From positions 620,001 to 684,000 of the forward strand of contig NZ_AP019657.1 in NCBI RefSeq assembly GCF_009938225.1: a stretch of DNA of 64,000 nt, written 5' to 3'. The position numbers and the translations under genes were made by a program. Origin of the DNA: Vibrio ponticus (GTDB lineage Bacteria; Pseudomonadota; Gammaproteobacteria; Enterobacterales; Vibrionaceae). Below, piece after piece: positions 1 through 11,494 of this stretch (the stretch's first letter is position 1; each line of letters begins with the position of its first letter). The notes below the pieces were generated by a model. It saw only the letters and a program-made list of their open reading frames with translations. It made no database searches and was not told the DNA's origin.

Positions 1-2
1 TA

Positions 3-1937
3 ATGGATACCATGCTAAAAGCATTGGATACCGTCAACGAACAGTTCCAAGCTGTGCAAGATCGTGAGCCACTTGAAGCGGCAGATCCATCACTGCTTGA
101 TGAACTTCATCGCTTGAGCAAGCCGGGCACTGATGAAGAAGTTGTTGTAGCTCCAACTGAACCTGAGGTCGTAGTCGCAGCTCCAGTAATCGAACCGACT
201 CCGGTTGTTGAACCAGTGACTCAAGTTGATGCGGGCTCTATTGATGAGATTACTCAAGACGAGTTTGAGAAACTGCTCGATGAACTGCATGGTGTCGGCG
301 GCGCGCCAAGTGCGAATAAAGCGCCTGCAGCACCGGTTGCACCAGCACCAGTAGCACCGGCTTCGGATAGTGGCGACATCACTGATGATGAGTTTGAAAA
401 GCTGCTTGATGAATTGCACGGTATTGGTAAAGGACCGGGTAAAGAAGCCCCTGCAGCGCCAGTCACTCCACCACCTGCACCGGCGTCATCGAATTCATTC
501 GATGATGATCTGATGACGGATGATGAGTTTGAGAAACTGCTTGATCAGCTACATGGTCAAGGCAAAGGACCAAGTGTTGAAGAACTTGATTTTGCGACCA
601 AGCCAGCTTACCAAAACAGCATTGAACAACCAGTAGAGGCGCCCGTAGCGGCCCCTGTGGCTGAGGTTGTTGCTTCTGCGCCGGTTGCGCCAGTTTCAGC
701 ACCTAAAGCGGAAGCAAAAGCGCCGGCTAAGAAAGAAGCGGCAGCGCCAGCGAAGAAAGCGGAAGCAACAGTACGTGTGGATACATCAACGCTTGATATC
801 ATCATGAATATGGTGGGAGAGCTCGTATTGGTGCGTAACCGTCTACTGAGCTTGGGACTGAATAGCAACGACGAAGAGATGGCTAAGGCTGTCGCTAACC
901 TCGACGTAGTGACTGCGGATCTGCAAGGTGCGGTTATGAAAACCCGCATGCAGCCAATTAAAAAGGTGTTTGGTCGATTCCCGCGCGTAGTACGTGACCT
1001 TGCACGTAGCTTGAATAAAGACATCACGCTTGAAATGCGTGGTGAAGATACCGATTTGGACAAAAACCTAGTTGAGGCATTGGCGGATCCATTGATCCAC
1101 TTGGTGCGTAACTCCGTTGACCACGGTATCGAAATGCCTGAAGACCGCGTTAAAGCGGGTAAACCTCGCACTGGTAAAGTGATCCTCTCTGCGGCGCAAG
1201 AAGGTGACCATATCGAATTGGCTATCGTTGATGATGGCGGCGGTATGAACCCTGATGTGCTTCGCGGTATCGCCGTTAAGCGCGGTATGATGGATGAGGA
1301 TGCGGCGTCTCGTTTGACCGATAAAGAGTGTTTTAACCTGATCTTTATGCCGGGCTTCTCAAGTAAAGAGAAGATTTCTGATATCTCTGGTCGTGGCGTA
1401 GGTATGGACGTAGTAAAAACTGCGATTAATACCTTAAATGGCTCGATCGATATCGATTCGGAGATGGGTAAAGGTACGCAGATTTCTATCAAAGTACCGC
1501 TGACTCTAGCGATCCTACCAACCTTGATGGTCGGCGTCGGTGGTAACCCATTCGCACTGCCACTAGCAAGTGTGAACGAAATCTTCCACTTAGATCTTAG
1601 CCGCACCAACGTGGTGGATGGTCAATTGACCATCATTGTGCGTGACAAGTCTATCCCATTGTTCTACTTGCAAAACTGGCTTGCGCCACGTTCTGCCGCG
1701 GTAGAGCAACGCAAGGGGCACGGTCATGTCGTCATCGTTCAGCTTGGTAGCCAACGAGTTGGTTTTGTTGTGGATACTTTGATTGGACAAGAAGAAGTGG
1801 TGATTAAACCACTAGACAACTTGCTACAAGGTACGCCGGGTATGGCTGGCGCCACCATCACCAGTGATGGTCATATTGCCTTGATTCTTGATGTGCCAGA
1901 TCTATTGAAACGTTACGCAGCAGCATCGCGTATTTAA
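3..1937 (+). CDS. cheA: Chemotaxis histidine kinase CheA (N terminus outside window)
   Basis: CheA passes receptor signals to CheY and CheB by autophosphorylation. The 644 residues visible begin after the Hpt (P1) domain, so the true start lies upstream and the first Met is internal. A Pro/Ala-rich acidic linker (about 1-255) carries three copies of the motif DEFEKLLDELHG. Then come the P3 dimerisation helices (about 256-320), the P4 ATPase with N-box LVRNSVDHGIE (about 366-377), G1 DDGGGM and G2 GRGVGMDVV (about 463), and a C-terminal CheW-like P5 domain. It is followed 25 bp later by cheB. The kinase core looks intact. Confidence 0.97.
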   Translation: MDTMLKALDTVNEQFQAVQDREPLEAADPSLLDELHRLSKPGTDEEVVVAPTEPEVVVAAPVIEPTPVVEPVTQVDAGSIDEITQDEFEKLLDELHGVGGAPSANKAPAAPVAPAPVAPASDSGDITDDEFEKLLDELHGIGKGPGKEAPAAPVTPPPAPASSNSFDDDLMTDDEFEKLLDQLHGQGKGPSVEELDFATKPAYQNSIEQPVEAPVAAPVAEVVASAPVAPVSAPKAEAKAPAKKEAAAPAKKAEATVRVDTSTLDIIMNMVGELVLVRNRLLSLGLNSNDEEMAKAVANLDVVTADLQGAVMKTRMQPIKKVFGRFPRVVRDLARSLNKDITLEMRGEDTDLDKNLVEALADPLIHLVRNSVDHGIEMPEDRVKAGKPRTGKVILSAAQEGDHIELAIVDDGGGMNPDVLRGIAVKRGMMDEDAASRLTDKECFNLIFMPGFSSKEKISDISGRGVGMDVVKTAINTLNGSIDIDSEMGKGTQISIKVPLTLAILPTLMVGVGGNPFALPLASVNEIFHLDLSRTNVVDGQLTIIVRDKSIPLFYLQNWLAPRSAAVEQRKGHGHVVIVQLGSQRVGFVVDTLIGQEEVVIKPLDNLLQGTPGMAGATITSDGHIALILDVPDLLKRYAAASRI

Positions 1938-1962
1938 TCGTTAAGTATTAAAAAGGACAAAC

Positions 1963-3105
1963 ATGGCAATAAGAGTTTTAGTCGTTGACGATTCAAGTTT
2001 TTTCCGCCGTCGAGTCAGTGAAATCATTAACTCAGATGCGCGATTAGAAGTTATTGACGTCGCAACGAACGGTAAAGAAGCGGTTGAGAAAGCGCTTAAA
2101 ATAAAGCCAGATGTCATCACCATGGATATTGAAATGCCAATCATGGACGGTATCACAGCCGTCCGTGAAATCATGGCATCAAATCCGATCCCAATTTTGA
2201 TGTTTTCATCGCTGACTCATGACGGTGCCAAAGCAACACTGGATGCTTTGGATGCGGGCGCTTTAGACTTTTTACCGAAGAAGTTTGAAGATGTAGCACG
2301 TAACCGAGATGAAGCCGTGCAGTTGTTGCAACAGCGAGTTTTACAAATCGCTTCGCGCCGCACCTTTATGCGTCGTCCGCTAACACCTCGCGCTATGACA
2401 ACAACGACTGCGGCACCAGTGGAAAGAAGTCTTTCTCGTCCGGCAGTCAGTGCTCTGCAGTCGCGTACCACTGCAGCACCGGTGAGTCGCCCAACGTCGA
2501 CCCCCGCGCGCTTTAAAGCCAGTGGTAAAAAATATCAGTTGACTGCGATCGGTACCTCAACGGGTGGTCCGGTTGCTCTACAGAAGATTCTGACTAAACT
2601 GCCGGCGAACTATCCGCATCCGATTCTGTTGATCCAACATATGCCTGCGACGTTTACCGCAGCTTTTGCTAGCCGTCTAAACTCACTGTGTAAGATCCAG
2701 GTGAAAGAGGCTGCTGATGGTGATGTGCTGCAAGCGGGTGTGGCTTACCTAGCGCCGGGCGGTAAGCAAATGATGATTGATGGTCGTGCTGGTAGTGCGA
2801 AATTGCGCATTATTGATGGCGGCGATCGAATGAATTACAAGCCATGCGTTGATGTGACTTTTGGTAGTGCAGCAAAAATTTATGGCGATAAAGTCTTGTC
2901 TATGGTGCTGACTGGTATGGGCGCTGATGGTCGCGAAGGTGCACGTATGCTGAAAAATGCCGGTGCAACCATTTGGGCACAAGATGAAGAAAGCTGCGTG
3001 GTTTACGGTATGCCGCAAGCCGTGGCTAAAGAGGGGATCTCTTCAGAAGATCTACCTTTAGAGCGTATTGCAGAACGTATGCTGGTCGAAGTAGGTCTCG
3101 CGTAG
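1963..3105 (+). CDS. cheB: Chemotaxis-specific protein-glutamate methylesterase CheB
   Basis: CheB removes methyl groups from chemoreceptors and deamidates their glutamines, giving adaptation; CheA phosphorylates it. The 380-residue protein has a receiver domain with DD near the start and the phospho-acceptor Asp in TMDIEMP, a Thr/Ala/Arg-rich linker (about 140-185), and a methylesterase domain. The catalytic triad is visible as Ser in GTSTGGP (about 196), His in IQHMP (about 224) and Asp in MGADGREG (about 319). The ATG follows a usable Shine-Dalgarno AAAAGGA. It sits in the chemotaxis operon between cheA and parC. Confidence 0.98.
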   Translation: MAIRVLVVDDSSFFRRRVSEIINSDARLEVIDVATNGKEAVEKALKIKPDVITMDIEMPIMDGITAVREIMASNPIPILMFSSLTHDGAKATLDALDAGALDFLPKKFEDVARNRDEAVQLLQQRVLQIASRRTFMRRPLTPRAMTTTTAAPVERSLSRPAVSALQSRTTAAPVSRPTSTPARFKASGKKYQLTAIGTSTGGPVALQKILTKLPANYPHPILLIQHMPATFTAAFASRLNSLCKIQVKEAADGDVLQAGVAYLAPGGKQMMIDGRAGSAKLRIIDGGDRMNYKPCVDVTFGSAAKIYGDKVLSMVLTGMGADGREGARMLKNAGATIWAQDEESCVVYGMPQAVAKEGISSEDLPLERIAERMLVEVGLA

Positions 3106-3115
3106 AGGTAAGGCT

Positions 3116-3884
3116 ATGATCGTTTGGAGTATCGCCAACCAAAAAGGTGGTGTGGGCAAAACCACGACCACCATTACACTTGCTGGGCTGTTAGCCAAGC
3201 AAGGCAAAAAAGTACTGCTGGTTGATACAGACCCGCATGCTTCGTTGACGACTTACTTAGGTTTTGATTCGGATAACGTACCATCTAGCCTGTTTGACCT
3301 ATTTCAAATTAAAGAGTTTACCGAAAACACAGTAAAGCCTTTGATTATGGGCAGTGACATTGAAGGAATTGATATTATTCCCGCACATATGTCACTGGCG
3401 ACCCTTGACCGTGTCATGGGTAACCGCAGTGGAATGGGCTTGATTTTAAAGCGTGCGCTGTTGGCTATCAGAGATCATTATGACTACGTATTAATCGACT
3501 GTCCGCCAATTTTGGGTGTGATGATGGTGAATGCGTTAGCCGCAAGTAATCGCATCTTGATTCCAGTTCAAACTGAATTTTTGGCGATGAAAGGTTTAGA
3601 GCGCATGGTACGTACTTTGGCTATTATGCAAAAGTCGCGCAATAAAGCGTTTAAAGTCACGATCGTGCCAACAATGTACGATAAGCGAACTCGTGCATCA
3701 TTGCAGACCTTGCAGCAGCTTAAACGAGATTACCCCGATCAAGTGTGGTCATCTGCCGTACCTATTGATACTAAATTTAGGGACGCGAGCTTGAAGCATT
3801 TGCCGGTATCGCATTTTGCGTCTGGAAGTCGTGGTGTCTTTGCTTATAAACAGTTGCTATTGCATTTAGAGAGGCTGGCATTTG

Positions 3885-3892
<8 letters not shown>
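3116..3892 (+). CDS. parC: ParA-like ATPase ParC, polar positioning of chemotaxis arrays
   Basis: This 258-residue ParA/MinD-family ATPase has the deviant Walker A KGGVGKTT at the N terminus, a switch region VDTDPHAS and a Walker B-like IDCPP. Such a ParA encoded between cheB and a CheW-like gene is the vibrio ParC, which brings chemotaxis arrays to the old cell pole and passes them on at division. Its partner ParP is the next gene and overlaps it by 8 bp, which suggests translational coupling. Function is inferred from synteny and family; the ATPase motifs are seen directly. Confidence 0.9.
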
Positions 3893-4916
<1,024 letters not shown>

Positions 4917-4951
4917 ATATGTGCCCGAAAAAGGCTTAAAGAGGATAAGGT

Positions 4952-5446
4952 ATGTCTCAAACTAGCGAACTTGAAGTGAGAAAAGAAAATTCAAATGATG
5001 AAGTACTTCAGTGGGTGACGTTCCAACTTGAAGAAGAAACATACGGCATTAACGTAATGCAAGTTCGTGAAGTTCTTCGTTATACGGAAATTGCGCCTGT
5101 ACCAGGGGCTCCTGATTATGTACTGGGTATTATCAACCTTCGTGGCAACGTAGTAACCGTGATTGATACTCGTTCACGCTTCGGTCTAATGGAAGGTGAG
5201 ATCACTGATAATACCCGTATTATCGTGATTGAGTCTGAGCACCAAGTTATTGGTATCCTAGTTGATAGCGTTGCTGAAGTAGTTTACCTACGCTCATCTG
5301 AAATCGACACTACGCCAAGCGTGGGTACTGATGAGAGTGCGAAGTTTATCCAAGGCGTTAGCAACCGTGATGGTAAACTATTGATCCTAGTTGATCTGAA
5401 CAAACTGCTTTCTGACGAAGAATGGGATGAGATGGCTCATCTATAA
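4952..5446 (+). CDS. cheW: Chemotaxis coupling protein CheW
   Basis: CheW bridges chemoreceptors and CheA in the array. The 164-residue protein is a single CheW/SH3-like domain with recognisable stretches VREVLRYTEIAPVPGAP and GIINLRGNVVTVID, and the length is normal for the family. It lies 35 bp after parP with Shine-Dalgarno GAGGATAAGG before the ATG. Its TAA shares one base with the ATG of the next gene (TAATG), a sign of coupled translation. Confidence 0.97.
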   Translation: MSQTSELEVRKENSNDEVLQWVTFQLEEETYGINVMQVREVLRYTEIAPVPGAPDYVLGIINLRGNVVTVIDTRSRFGLMEGEITDNTRIIVIESEHQVIGILVDSVAEVVYLRSSEIDTTPSVGTDESAKFIQGVSNRDGKLLILVDLNKLLSDEEWDEMAHL

Positions 5447-5928
5447 TGGATACCAGCGTGATGTTTAATGCTCCTGTGTTAGCAGGAGCGGTTGCTTTTT
5501 TAGTTCTTGTGTTGCTGATTGGTCTAGTGCGACTGAGAGTGGCACAGCGTAAAGCGGCTGAGCAAGCTCAGCAGCGACATCGTCACCTTGATCGAGAATT
5601 GCAAAAAACCAATAAGCAATTGTTAGAGGTTCGTTCTGTCGTGGTTGGACTTGGTCAACGGGTGAGTGAGCAAGAGGACATCATTCAACATTTGCTTGAA
5701 CGCATCAAAGATCTTGAACAAGCGGATGGTGATGGGCGTTTGTATTCACGCGCAACCAAGATGGTACAGCTTGGTGCTGATTTGAATGAACTTATTCAAG
5801 AATGTGAATTGCCAAAAGCGGAAGCAGAATTGATGATGTCTTTGCAAAACAAGTTGGCGGGTCGAGAAAAAATTCCACCTCTTGAAGGTATGCCAGAGCA
5901 ACATGTTGAGCGTCGGCGCAGAAATTAG
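5446..5928 (+). CDS. DUF2802-type membrane-anchored coiled-coil protein
   Basis: A 160-residue protein of unknown function. One N-terminal membrane helix (about 10-30) is followed by a long charged, heptad-like region (about 32-95) and a short C-terminal helix-turn-helix-like segment with ECELPKAEAELM. I take this to be the DUF2802 family regularly found after cheW in vibrios. The start overlaps the cheW stop by one base, so it is the last gene of the chemotaxis operon, ahead of a strong terminator. A role near the polar array is possible but only inferred from position. Confidence 0.75.
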   Translation: MDTSVMFNAPVLAGAVAFLVLVLLIGLVRLRVAQRKAAEQAQQRHRHLDRELQKTNKQLLEVRSVVVGLGQRVSEQEDIIQHLLERIKDLEQADGDGRLYSRATKMVQLGADLNELIQECELPKAEAELMMSLQNKLAGREKIPPLEGMPEQHVERRRRN

Positions 5929-5938
5929 AATAATTGAA

Positions 5939-5966
5939 CAAAGGATGCAATATGCATCCTTTTTTA
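5939..5966 (+). terminator. Rho-independent terminator of the chemotaxis operon
   Basis: A 9-bp stem AAGGATGCA / TGCATCCTT with a three-base loop is followed by a run of T, 13 bp after the DUF2802 gene. Confidence 0.9.
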
Positions 5967-6149
5967 TTATCTAGAGGCTTTGTTGTGAGTGCATATTTCT
6001 GAATGTGAACGCGGGGCGTGAGATAATGCAAACTATGATTAAATATTAATAACTTCTTACTTAGTTTCGTGATTCGTAAAGCTCATTCACTATGATGTAG
6101 AAAATAGCCTGTGGTAATATAAGCGCTTAAATCTCTACAGTGGTTGCCA

Positions 6150-6770
6150 ATGCTAGAAGTAAAACAATTAACAGCAATTCGTGACGAAAGAATTTTATTT
6201 GAATCCCTGTCTTTTACGATTGGCAGTGGTGAATTAGTCCAAATTGAAGGTCGAAACGGTACGGGCAAGACCACGCTTTTGCGTATCGTTGCCGGGCTTG
6301 GTGACCGAGACGCCGGTGAAATATTTTGGAACAACGAAAATATTGAGTCTAACCGCGATAGCTATCATCATGATTTACTGTTTTTAGGTCATCAAACTGG
6401 CGTAAAGCGTGAGCTAACAGCGTATGAAAATCTACGTTTTTATATCTCGGTACACAGCAATCAACCAGCAGATAAAGAGACCATTTATCAAGCATTGCTT
6501 CAAGTTGGATTGGCTGGACGTGAAGATGTCCCTGTCGCACAGCTTTCCGCAGGTCAACAGCGTCGCGTTGCTTTGGCGCGCTTGTGGCTAAGTAAACATA
6601 AATTGTGGATTTTGGATGAGCCATTAACGGCGATCGATAAGCAAGGCGTGAAAGTATTAGAAGCGCTGTTTTTAAACCATGCAGAGCAGGGTGGTATCGT
6701 TGTCTTGACCACGCACCAAGACATGTTTGCTGATAATCCGAAGCTACGAAAAATTAAACTAGGTGGTTAA
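6150..6770 (+). CDS. ccmA: Cytochrome c maturation ABC transporter ATPase CcmA
   Basis: CcmA is the ATPase of the CcmABCD complex that releases holo-CcmE during System I cytochrome c biogenesis. The 206-residue protein shows Walker [10 protein letters not shown], signature LSAGQQRR and Walker B LWILDEP followed by the H-loop TTHQD. I chose ATG 6150, although an in-frame TTG lies two codons upstream; neither has a strong Shine-Dalgarno. It is the first gene of the ccm operon, about 200 bp after the chemotaxis terminator, so a promoter probably lies at 5970-6149. Confidence 0.96.
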   Translation: MLEVKQLTAIRDERILFESLSFTIGSGELVQIEGRNGTGKTTLLRIVAGLGDRDAGEIFWNNENIESNRDSYHHDLLFLGHQTGVKRELTAYENLRFYISVHSNQPADKETIYQALLQVGLAGREDVPVAQLSAGQQRRVALARLWLSKHKLWILDEPLTAIDKQGVKVLEALFLNHAEQGGIVVLTTHQDMFADNPKLRKIKLGG

Positions 6771-6784
6771 GAGTGTTAGGCATT

Positions 6785-7441
6785 ATGAATAACATTATCC
6801 GACGCGAATTGTTGATTGCGTATCGTCGCCAAGCGGATATTTTTAACCCACTTTGGTTTTTTATCATCGTTATCACGCTGTTTCCTCTGAGTATCGGTCC
6901 TGAGCCAAACTTGTTAGCTCGTATTGCGGCTGGGATTGTTTGGGTTGCGGCGTTGCTCTCGGCTCTATTGTCGTTAGAGCGCCTGTTCCGTGATGATTAT
7001 CAAGACGGTGCACTTGAGCAGATGATGTTGATGCCGATCCCACTGCCATTGGTGGTGATGTCAAAAGTGATCGCCCATTGGCTACTGACGGGGTTGCCGT
7101 TGATTATTATCAGTCCGTTATTGGCGATATTGCTTTCTTTGGACTTTAATACTTGGCTAGCGGTGGTTTTGACCTTGTTAGTGGGTACTCCGACACTGAG
7201 CTTTATCGGTGCGATAGGTGTGGCATTAACCGTAGGATTACAAAAGGGTGGGGTGCTATTAAGCTTATTGATCCTACCGCTTTACATACCGATTTTGATT
7301 TTTGCTACCTCGGCGATTGATGCCGCCTCACTAGGTATGGCGTATAACGGACAGCTAGCAATTTTAGGCGCAATGTTTATGGGAGCATTGACCTTAACCC
7401 CGTTTGCAATTAGCGCTGCGTTACGAGTAAGTGTTAATTAG
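6785..7441 (+). CDS. ccmB: Heme exporter membrane subunit CcmB
   Basis: CcmB is the membrane partner of CcmA. The protein is about 218 residues with roughly six hydrophobic segments and the N-terminal MNNIIRRELLIAYRRQADI typical of CcmB. An alternative in-frame GTG at 6773 has a better-placed AGGTGG and would add four residues, so the exact start is open. It follows ccmA within 14 bp. Confidence 0.94.
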   Translation: MNNIIRRELLIAYRRQADIFNPLWFFIIVITLFPLSIGPEPNLLARIAAGIVWVAALLSALLSLERLFRDDYQDGALEQMMLMPIPLPLVVMSKVIAHWLLTGLPLIIISPLLAILLSLDFNTWLAVVLTLLVGTPTLSFIGAIGVALTVGLQKGGVLLSLLILPLYIPILIFATSAIDAASLGMAYNGQLAILGAMFMGALTLTPFAISAALRVSVN

Positions 7442-7497
7442 TTGTTTTCGATCAAGCACGAAATTTTCCCAGTATATAAATTACAACGCTACTAAAA

Positions 7498-7514
7498 ACC
7501 GAGCTCGACTCGGT
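7498..7514 (+). other. Small hairpin in the ccmB-ccmC gap
   Basis: ACCGAG and CTCGGT arms with a 5-base loop, no T-run. It lies in the only sizeable gap (about 100 bp) of the otherwise tightly packed ccm operon, so it may be an mRNA processing or stability element. Function unknown. Confidence 0.4.
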
Positions 7515-7543
7515 AATAAATGAAGTAAAGAGTGAGACCGACA

Positions 7544-8296
7544 ATGTGGAAATGGCTCCATCCTTATGCAAAGCCTGAGTCTGCCTATCGCCTATGCGGT
7601 AAGTTGTTACCATGGTTTGCGATATTAGCCTTTGCCTGCCTTTCAATTGGTACTGTGTGGGGGTTAGCTTTCGCACCTTCTGATTACCAACAAGGTGATA
7701 GTTTCAGAATTATCTATATTCACGTACCTTCTGCTATTTGGTCGATGGGTGTCTATATGTCGATGGCGATCGCGGCCTTTATTGGTCTAGTTTGGCAAAT
7801 TCGCATATCAGACATGGCGGCACTGGCGATGGCACCGATTGGTGCAGTGTTTACCTTTATTGCATTACTAACTGGTGCAATTTGGGGTAAGCCGATGTGG
7901 GGCGCATGGTGGGTATGGGATGCTCGCTTAACGTCAGAGCTTATTCTCCTTTTCCTTTACCTTGGTGTTATCGCGCTTTATCACGCATTTGACGATCAAA
8001 AAACTGCAGCGAAAGCAGCGGGTATTTTGGCTATCGTTGGTGTGGTTAACCTACCAATTATTCACTTCTCAGTTGAGTGGTGGAATACGCTACACCAAGG
8101 CGCAACCATCACTAAGTTCGACAAGCCTTCTATCTCGAACGATATGCTTTGGCCGCTGCTGTTGAATATTTTCGGTTTTGCTTTCTTCTTCGGTGCACTG
8201 ACCTTGGTTCGTCTACGTAACGAAATTATAAGCAAAGAAAGTCACCGCCCATGGGTGGTAGAAATGTCGGCTCGTTTAACTCAGAGAGGTAATTAA
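7544..8296 (+). CDS. ccmC: Heme handling protein CcmC
   Basis: CcmC presents heme to the chaperone CcmE at the periplasmic face. The 250-residue polytopic membrane protein has the Trp-rich heme-handling motif WGAWWVWDARLTSE (about 119-132) flanked by conserved His residues (for example IYIHVPSA). ATG 7544 was preferred to the in-frame GTG 7532 because it gives the family N terminus MWKWLHPYA. It lies three bases before ccmD. Confidence 0.97.
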   Translation: MWKWLHPYAKPESAYRLCGKLLPWFAILAFACLSIGTVWGLAFAPSDYQQGDSFRIIYIHVPSAIWSMGVYMSMAIAAFIGLVWQIRISDMAALAMAPIGAVFTFIALLTGAIWGKPMWGAWWVWDARLTSELILLFLYLGVIALYHAFDDQKTAAKAAGILAIVGVVNLPIIHFSVEWWNTLHQGATITKFDKPSISNDMLWPLLLNIFGFAFFFGALTLVRLRNEIISKESHRPWVVEMSARLTQRGN

Positions 8297-8298
8297 GC

Positions 8299-8505
8299 AT
8301 GCATTTTGAATCTTTGAGTGATTTTTTTGCTATGGGCGGCTACGCAGGTTATGTGTGGAGTGCGTTCGGCATTACTTTTTTCGTGATGATCGCTTTGCTA
8401 ATTAGCAGCGTGCGTCGTCACAAAGCGCTACTGAACGAAGTTCAGAATAAAGTGGCTCGTCAAGCACGTATTGATGCAGCTAAGAATATGGAGAACACTC
8501 TATGA
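8299..8505 (+). CDS. ccmD: Heme exporter small subunit CcmD
   Basis: A 68-residue protein with one membrane helix and a basic cytoplasmic tail. The segment [15 protein letters not shown] is characteristic of CcmD, which stabilises the CcmABC-CcmE complex and is needed for release of holo-CcmE. Its stop overlaps the start of ccmE by four bases (ATGA). Confidence 0.95.
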   Translation: MHFESLSDFFAMGGYAGYVWSAFGITFFVMIALLISSVRRHKALLNEVQNKVARQARIDAAKNMENTL

Positions 8506-8987
8506 ACCCAAGACGTAAAAAGAGGCTCGCAATTGTTCTAGCCATTTTCCTTGGTATCGGCTCAACGATTGGTCTGATGATTTATGCATTAGGGCAAAAT
8601 ATGGACTTGTTCTACACTCCAACTGAGTTAGTACAAGGCAAACCAGATGGTACTAAGCCCGAAGTCGGTCAACGTCTTCGCATTGGTGGCATGGTTACCG
8701 TGGGTTCGGTTAAGCGTGATTCTGAGTCTCTACGCGTATCATTCCAACTGCACGATGTTGGTCCTAACGTGACCGTTGTTTACGACGGTATTCTTCCAGA
8801 CCTTTTCCGTGAAGGTCAGGGCATCGTTGCTCAAGGCGTATTGGTTGATCCGACCACCGTAGAAGCGTTCGAAGTTTTGGCGAAGCATGATGAAGAATAC
8901 ATGCCACCTGAAATTGCTGAAGCGATGGAAAAATCGCACACGCCACTTGAGTACTCTGAACAACAGAAACAAGGAAGCAGTCAATGA
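8502..8987 (+). CDS. ccmE: Periplasmic heme chaperone CcmE
   Basis: CcmE covalently binds heme and hands it to apocytochrome c. The 161-residue protein has an N-terminal membrane anchor, a beta-barrel domain ([23 protein letters not shown]) and the heme-binding His in [11 protein letters not shown] near residue 128. The start overlaps ccmD and the stop overlaps ccmF by four bases, consistent with coupled translation. Confidence 0.97.
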   Translation: MNPRRKKRLAIVLAIFLGIGSTIGLMIYALGQNMDLFYTPTELVQGKPDGTKPEVGQRLRIGGMVTVGSVKRDSESLRVSFQLHDVGPNVTVVYDGILPDLFREGQGIVAQGVLVDPTTVEAFEVLAKHDEEYMPPEIAEAMEKSHTPLEYSEQQKQGSSQ

Positions 8988-10942
8988 TTGCAGAAATCGG
9001 CCACTTTGCACTGATCGTCTCGCTTGCGATGGCAGTGCTGCTGAGTATCCTGCCTTTGGTAGGTGCTTCCAAGAATAACACCGTATTAATGAACACTGCT
9101 CGTCCTCTTTCTTGGGCGATGTTCTTACTGCTTGCGCTATCGTTCGCGATTCTATTGTGGGCATTTTACACCAACGACTTTACCCTCAACTACGTTGCTA
9201 GCAACTCTAATACTCAGTTGCCTTGGTATTACCGCTTAACCGCGGTTTGGGGTGCGCATGAAGGTTCACTACTGCTTTGGGTACTTATCCAAGCTGCGTG
9301 GACAGTCGCGGTGGCAACCTTTAGTCGCGGTATGCCTCAAGAATCGGTTGCGCGTGTGTTAGCGGTAATGGGTATGATCAGTGTGGGCTTCCTACTGTTC
9401 ATCATCCTTACGTCTAACCCGTTCCTGCGCACACTGCCGTTCTTCCCAGTTGATGGTCGTGACTTAAACCCACTACTGCAAGACCCGGGCTTGATCATCC
9501 ACCCACCTATGCTTTACATGGGTTATGTTGGATTCTCGGTAGCCTTCTCGTTTGCGATTGCATCGCTGATGACTGGTCGTCTTGATACGGCTTGGGCTCG
9601 TTGGTCTCGTCCTTGGACAACCGCAGCATGGTTATTCCTAACGCTAGGTATCGCACTAGGCTCTTGGTGGGCTTACTACGAGCTTGGCTGGGGTGGCTGG
9701 TGGTTCTGGGATCCAGTAGAAAACGCATCATTTATGCCTTGGCTAGCGGGTACAGCGCTAATGCACTCATTAGCGGTAACCGAAAAACGCGGTACCTTTA
9801 AAGCGTGGACAGTATTACTGGCGATTTCAGCGTTCTCATTAAGCTTGCTGGGTACCTTCCTAGTTCGTTCAGGCATCCTAGTTTCCGTGCACGCGTTTGC
9901 TTCAGATCCATCGCGCGGTATGTTTATCCTAGGCTTCCTCGTATTTGTTATCGGTGGTTCACTACTGCTATTTGCTGTTAAAGGCGCAACCGTGCGTGCG
10001 CGTGGTAACTTTGAATTGGTATCACGTGAAAATGCACTATTGGCGAACAACATCCTGCTAATGGCGGCACTGGTTGTGGTGCTCGTTGGTACGCTGCTAC
10101 CACTTGTGCACAAACAAATCGGTCTAGGCTCGGTCTCTATCGGTGCACCATTCTTCGATATGCTATTCGCATGGCTAATGATCCCATTCTCATTTGTATT
10201 GGGTATTGGTCCACTGATCCGTTGGAAACGTGACAACCTATCTGATCTAGCCAAACCAATGCTAGTGTCGGGCGTTATCTCAATTGTCCTCGCGGGTCTA
10301 CTGAACTGGATCTTCTCAGATTACTTCGTCTTTATGACCTACCTAGGTTGGTTAATGGCGATGTGGATTGTTGTGATGCACTGCTATGAACTGCACGAGC
10401 GTGCGACGCACCGCCACAGTTTCTTTGGCGGCATCTTTAAACTACCACGTAGTCACTGGGCGATGATGCTTGGTCACATTGGTCTTGCTGTCTCTATCAT
10501 TGGTATCGCAATGGTACAAACGCACAGTATTGAGCGTGATGTACGTCTAGCGCCGGGCGATAACTTCCAACTTGAAGAGTACAACTTCTACTTCTCAGGT
10601 GTGCGTGACAAAGACGGTCCTAACTACGATGGTTACATTGCCGATTTTGAAATCACGCTAGATGGTAAATACATCAATACTCTGCATGCAGAAAAACGTT
10701 TCTACCGCACCGCACGTTCGATGATGACTGAAGCGGCGATTGATCGCAGCTTTACTCGTGACCTATACGTGGCGATGGGTGATCGTCTAGATGACAACAA
10801 ATCTTGGGCGGTACGTATTTACTACAAACCATTCGTAAACTGGATTTGGGCTGGCTCAATTATCATGTCTCTAGGTGGTGCGCTCGCGATCAGCGACAAA
10901 CGTTACCGCTTTAGAAAGAAAGCTAAGAAGCAGGAGGCATAA
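8984..10942 (+). CDS. ccmF: Heme lyase subunit CcmF
   Basis: CcmF is the large membrane component of the cytochrome c heme ligation complex with CcmG, CcmH and CcmI. The 652-residue protein has about 14 hydrophobic segments and the conserved Trp-rich loop [17 protein letters not shown] (about 235-251). A large periplasmic domain precedes the last helix. Length matches the family (about 650). The ccmG start follows immediately after the stop codon. Confidence 0.98.
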   Translation: MIAEIGHFALIVSLAMAVLLSILPLVGASKNNTVLMNTARPLSWAMFLLLALSFAILLWAFYTNDFTLNYVASNSNTQLPWYYRLTAVWGAHEGSLLLWVLIQAAWTVAVATFSRGMPQESVARVLAVMGMISVGFLLFIILTSNPFLRTLPFFPVDGRDLNPLLQDPGLIIHPPMLYMGYVGFSVAFSFAIASLMTGRLDTAWARWSRPWTTAAWLFLTLGIALGSWWAYYELGWGGWWFWDPVENASFMPWLAGTALMHSLAVTEKRGTFKAWTVLLAISAFSLSLLGTFLVRSGILVSVHAFASDPSRGMFILGFLVFVIGGSLLLFAVKGATVRARGNFELVSRENALLANNILLMAALVVVLVGTLLPLVHKQIGLGSVSIGAPFFDMLFAWLMIPFSFVLGIGPLIRWKRDNLSDLAKPMLVSGVISIVLAGLLNWIFSDYFVFMTYLGWLMAMWIVVMHCYELHERATHRHSFFGGIFKLPRSHWAMMLGHIGLAVSIIGIAMVQTHSIERDVRLAPGDNFQLEEYNFYFSGVRDKDGPNYDGYIADFEITLDGKYINTLHAEKRFYRTARSMMTEAAIDRSFTRDLYVAMGDRLDDNKSWAVRIYYKPFVNWIWAGSIIMSLGGALAISDKRYRFRKKAKKQEA

Positions 10943-11494
10943 ATGAACAAGAAACTTTTGTTTATTCCACTAGTGATATTTCTCGGTCTAGTGGCAGTAT
11001 TTATGACCCAGCTAGTACGTAACTCTGAAGGTGACGACCCAACCAAACTCGAGTCAGTGTTGGTGGGTAAGCATGTCCCAGAGTTCCGTTTGGAAGATTT
11101 AGCTGAACCAGGCAAACTTTACGATCAAGCGATCTTTAAAGGTGAGCCGCTGCTGCTGAACGTTTGGGCGACGTGGTGTCCAACCTGTTATGCAGAGCAC
11201 CAGTACTTAAATGAACTGGCGAACGAAGGCGTAAAAATCATTGGTCTTAACTACAAAGACCAACGTGACAAAGCGGTTGGCTGGCTAAACGATCTAGGCA
11301 ACCCATACCTGATCAGCCTATTTGATGGTAATGGTATGTTGGGTCTTGATTTGGGCGTTTATGGCGCACCAGAAACTTTCTTAATCGACGCTAACGGCAT
11401 CATTCGTTATCGCCATGTGGGAGATGTAAACCCACGTAACTGGAAAGAGAAGCTAGAGCCAATGTATCGCGAAATGGTAGCGGAGGCGAAATAA
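10943..11494 (+). CDS. ccmG: Thiol:disulfide oxidoreductase CcmG/DsbE
   Basis: CcmG keeps the CXXCH cysteines of apocytochrome c, or those of CcmH, reduced for heme attachment. The 183-residue protein has an N-terminal membrane anchor and a periplasmic thioredoxin fold with the active site WATWCPTCYAEH (about 74-85) and a cis-Pro region VYGAPETF. Its last base overlaps the ccmH start (TAATG). Confidence 0.97.
   Translation: MNKKLLFIPLVIFLGLVAVFMTQLVRNSEGDDPTKLESVLVGKHVPEFRLEDLAEPGKLYDQAIFKGEPLLLNVWATWCPTCYAEHQYLNELANEGVKIIGLNYKDQRDKAVGWLNDLGNPYLISLFDGNGMLGLDLGVYGAPETFLIDANGIIRYRHVGDVNPRNWKEKLEPMYREMVAEAK

Noticed and set aside
608..1609. 333-codon ORF antisense to cheA
   Set aside because: It is a shadow of the strongly coding cheA frame; no start signal and Ser/Thr/Arg-rich composition typical of reverse frames.
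9676..10254. 192-codon ORF antisense to ccmF
   Set aside because: Reverse-frame shadow of a conserved membrane protein gene.
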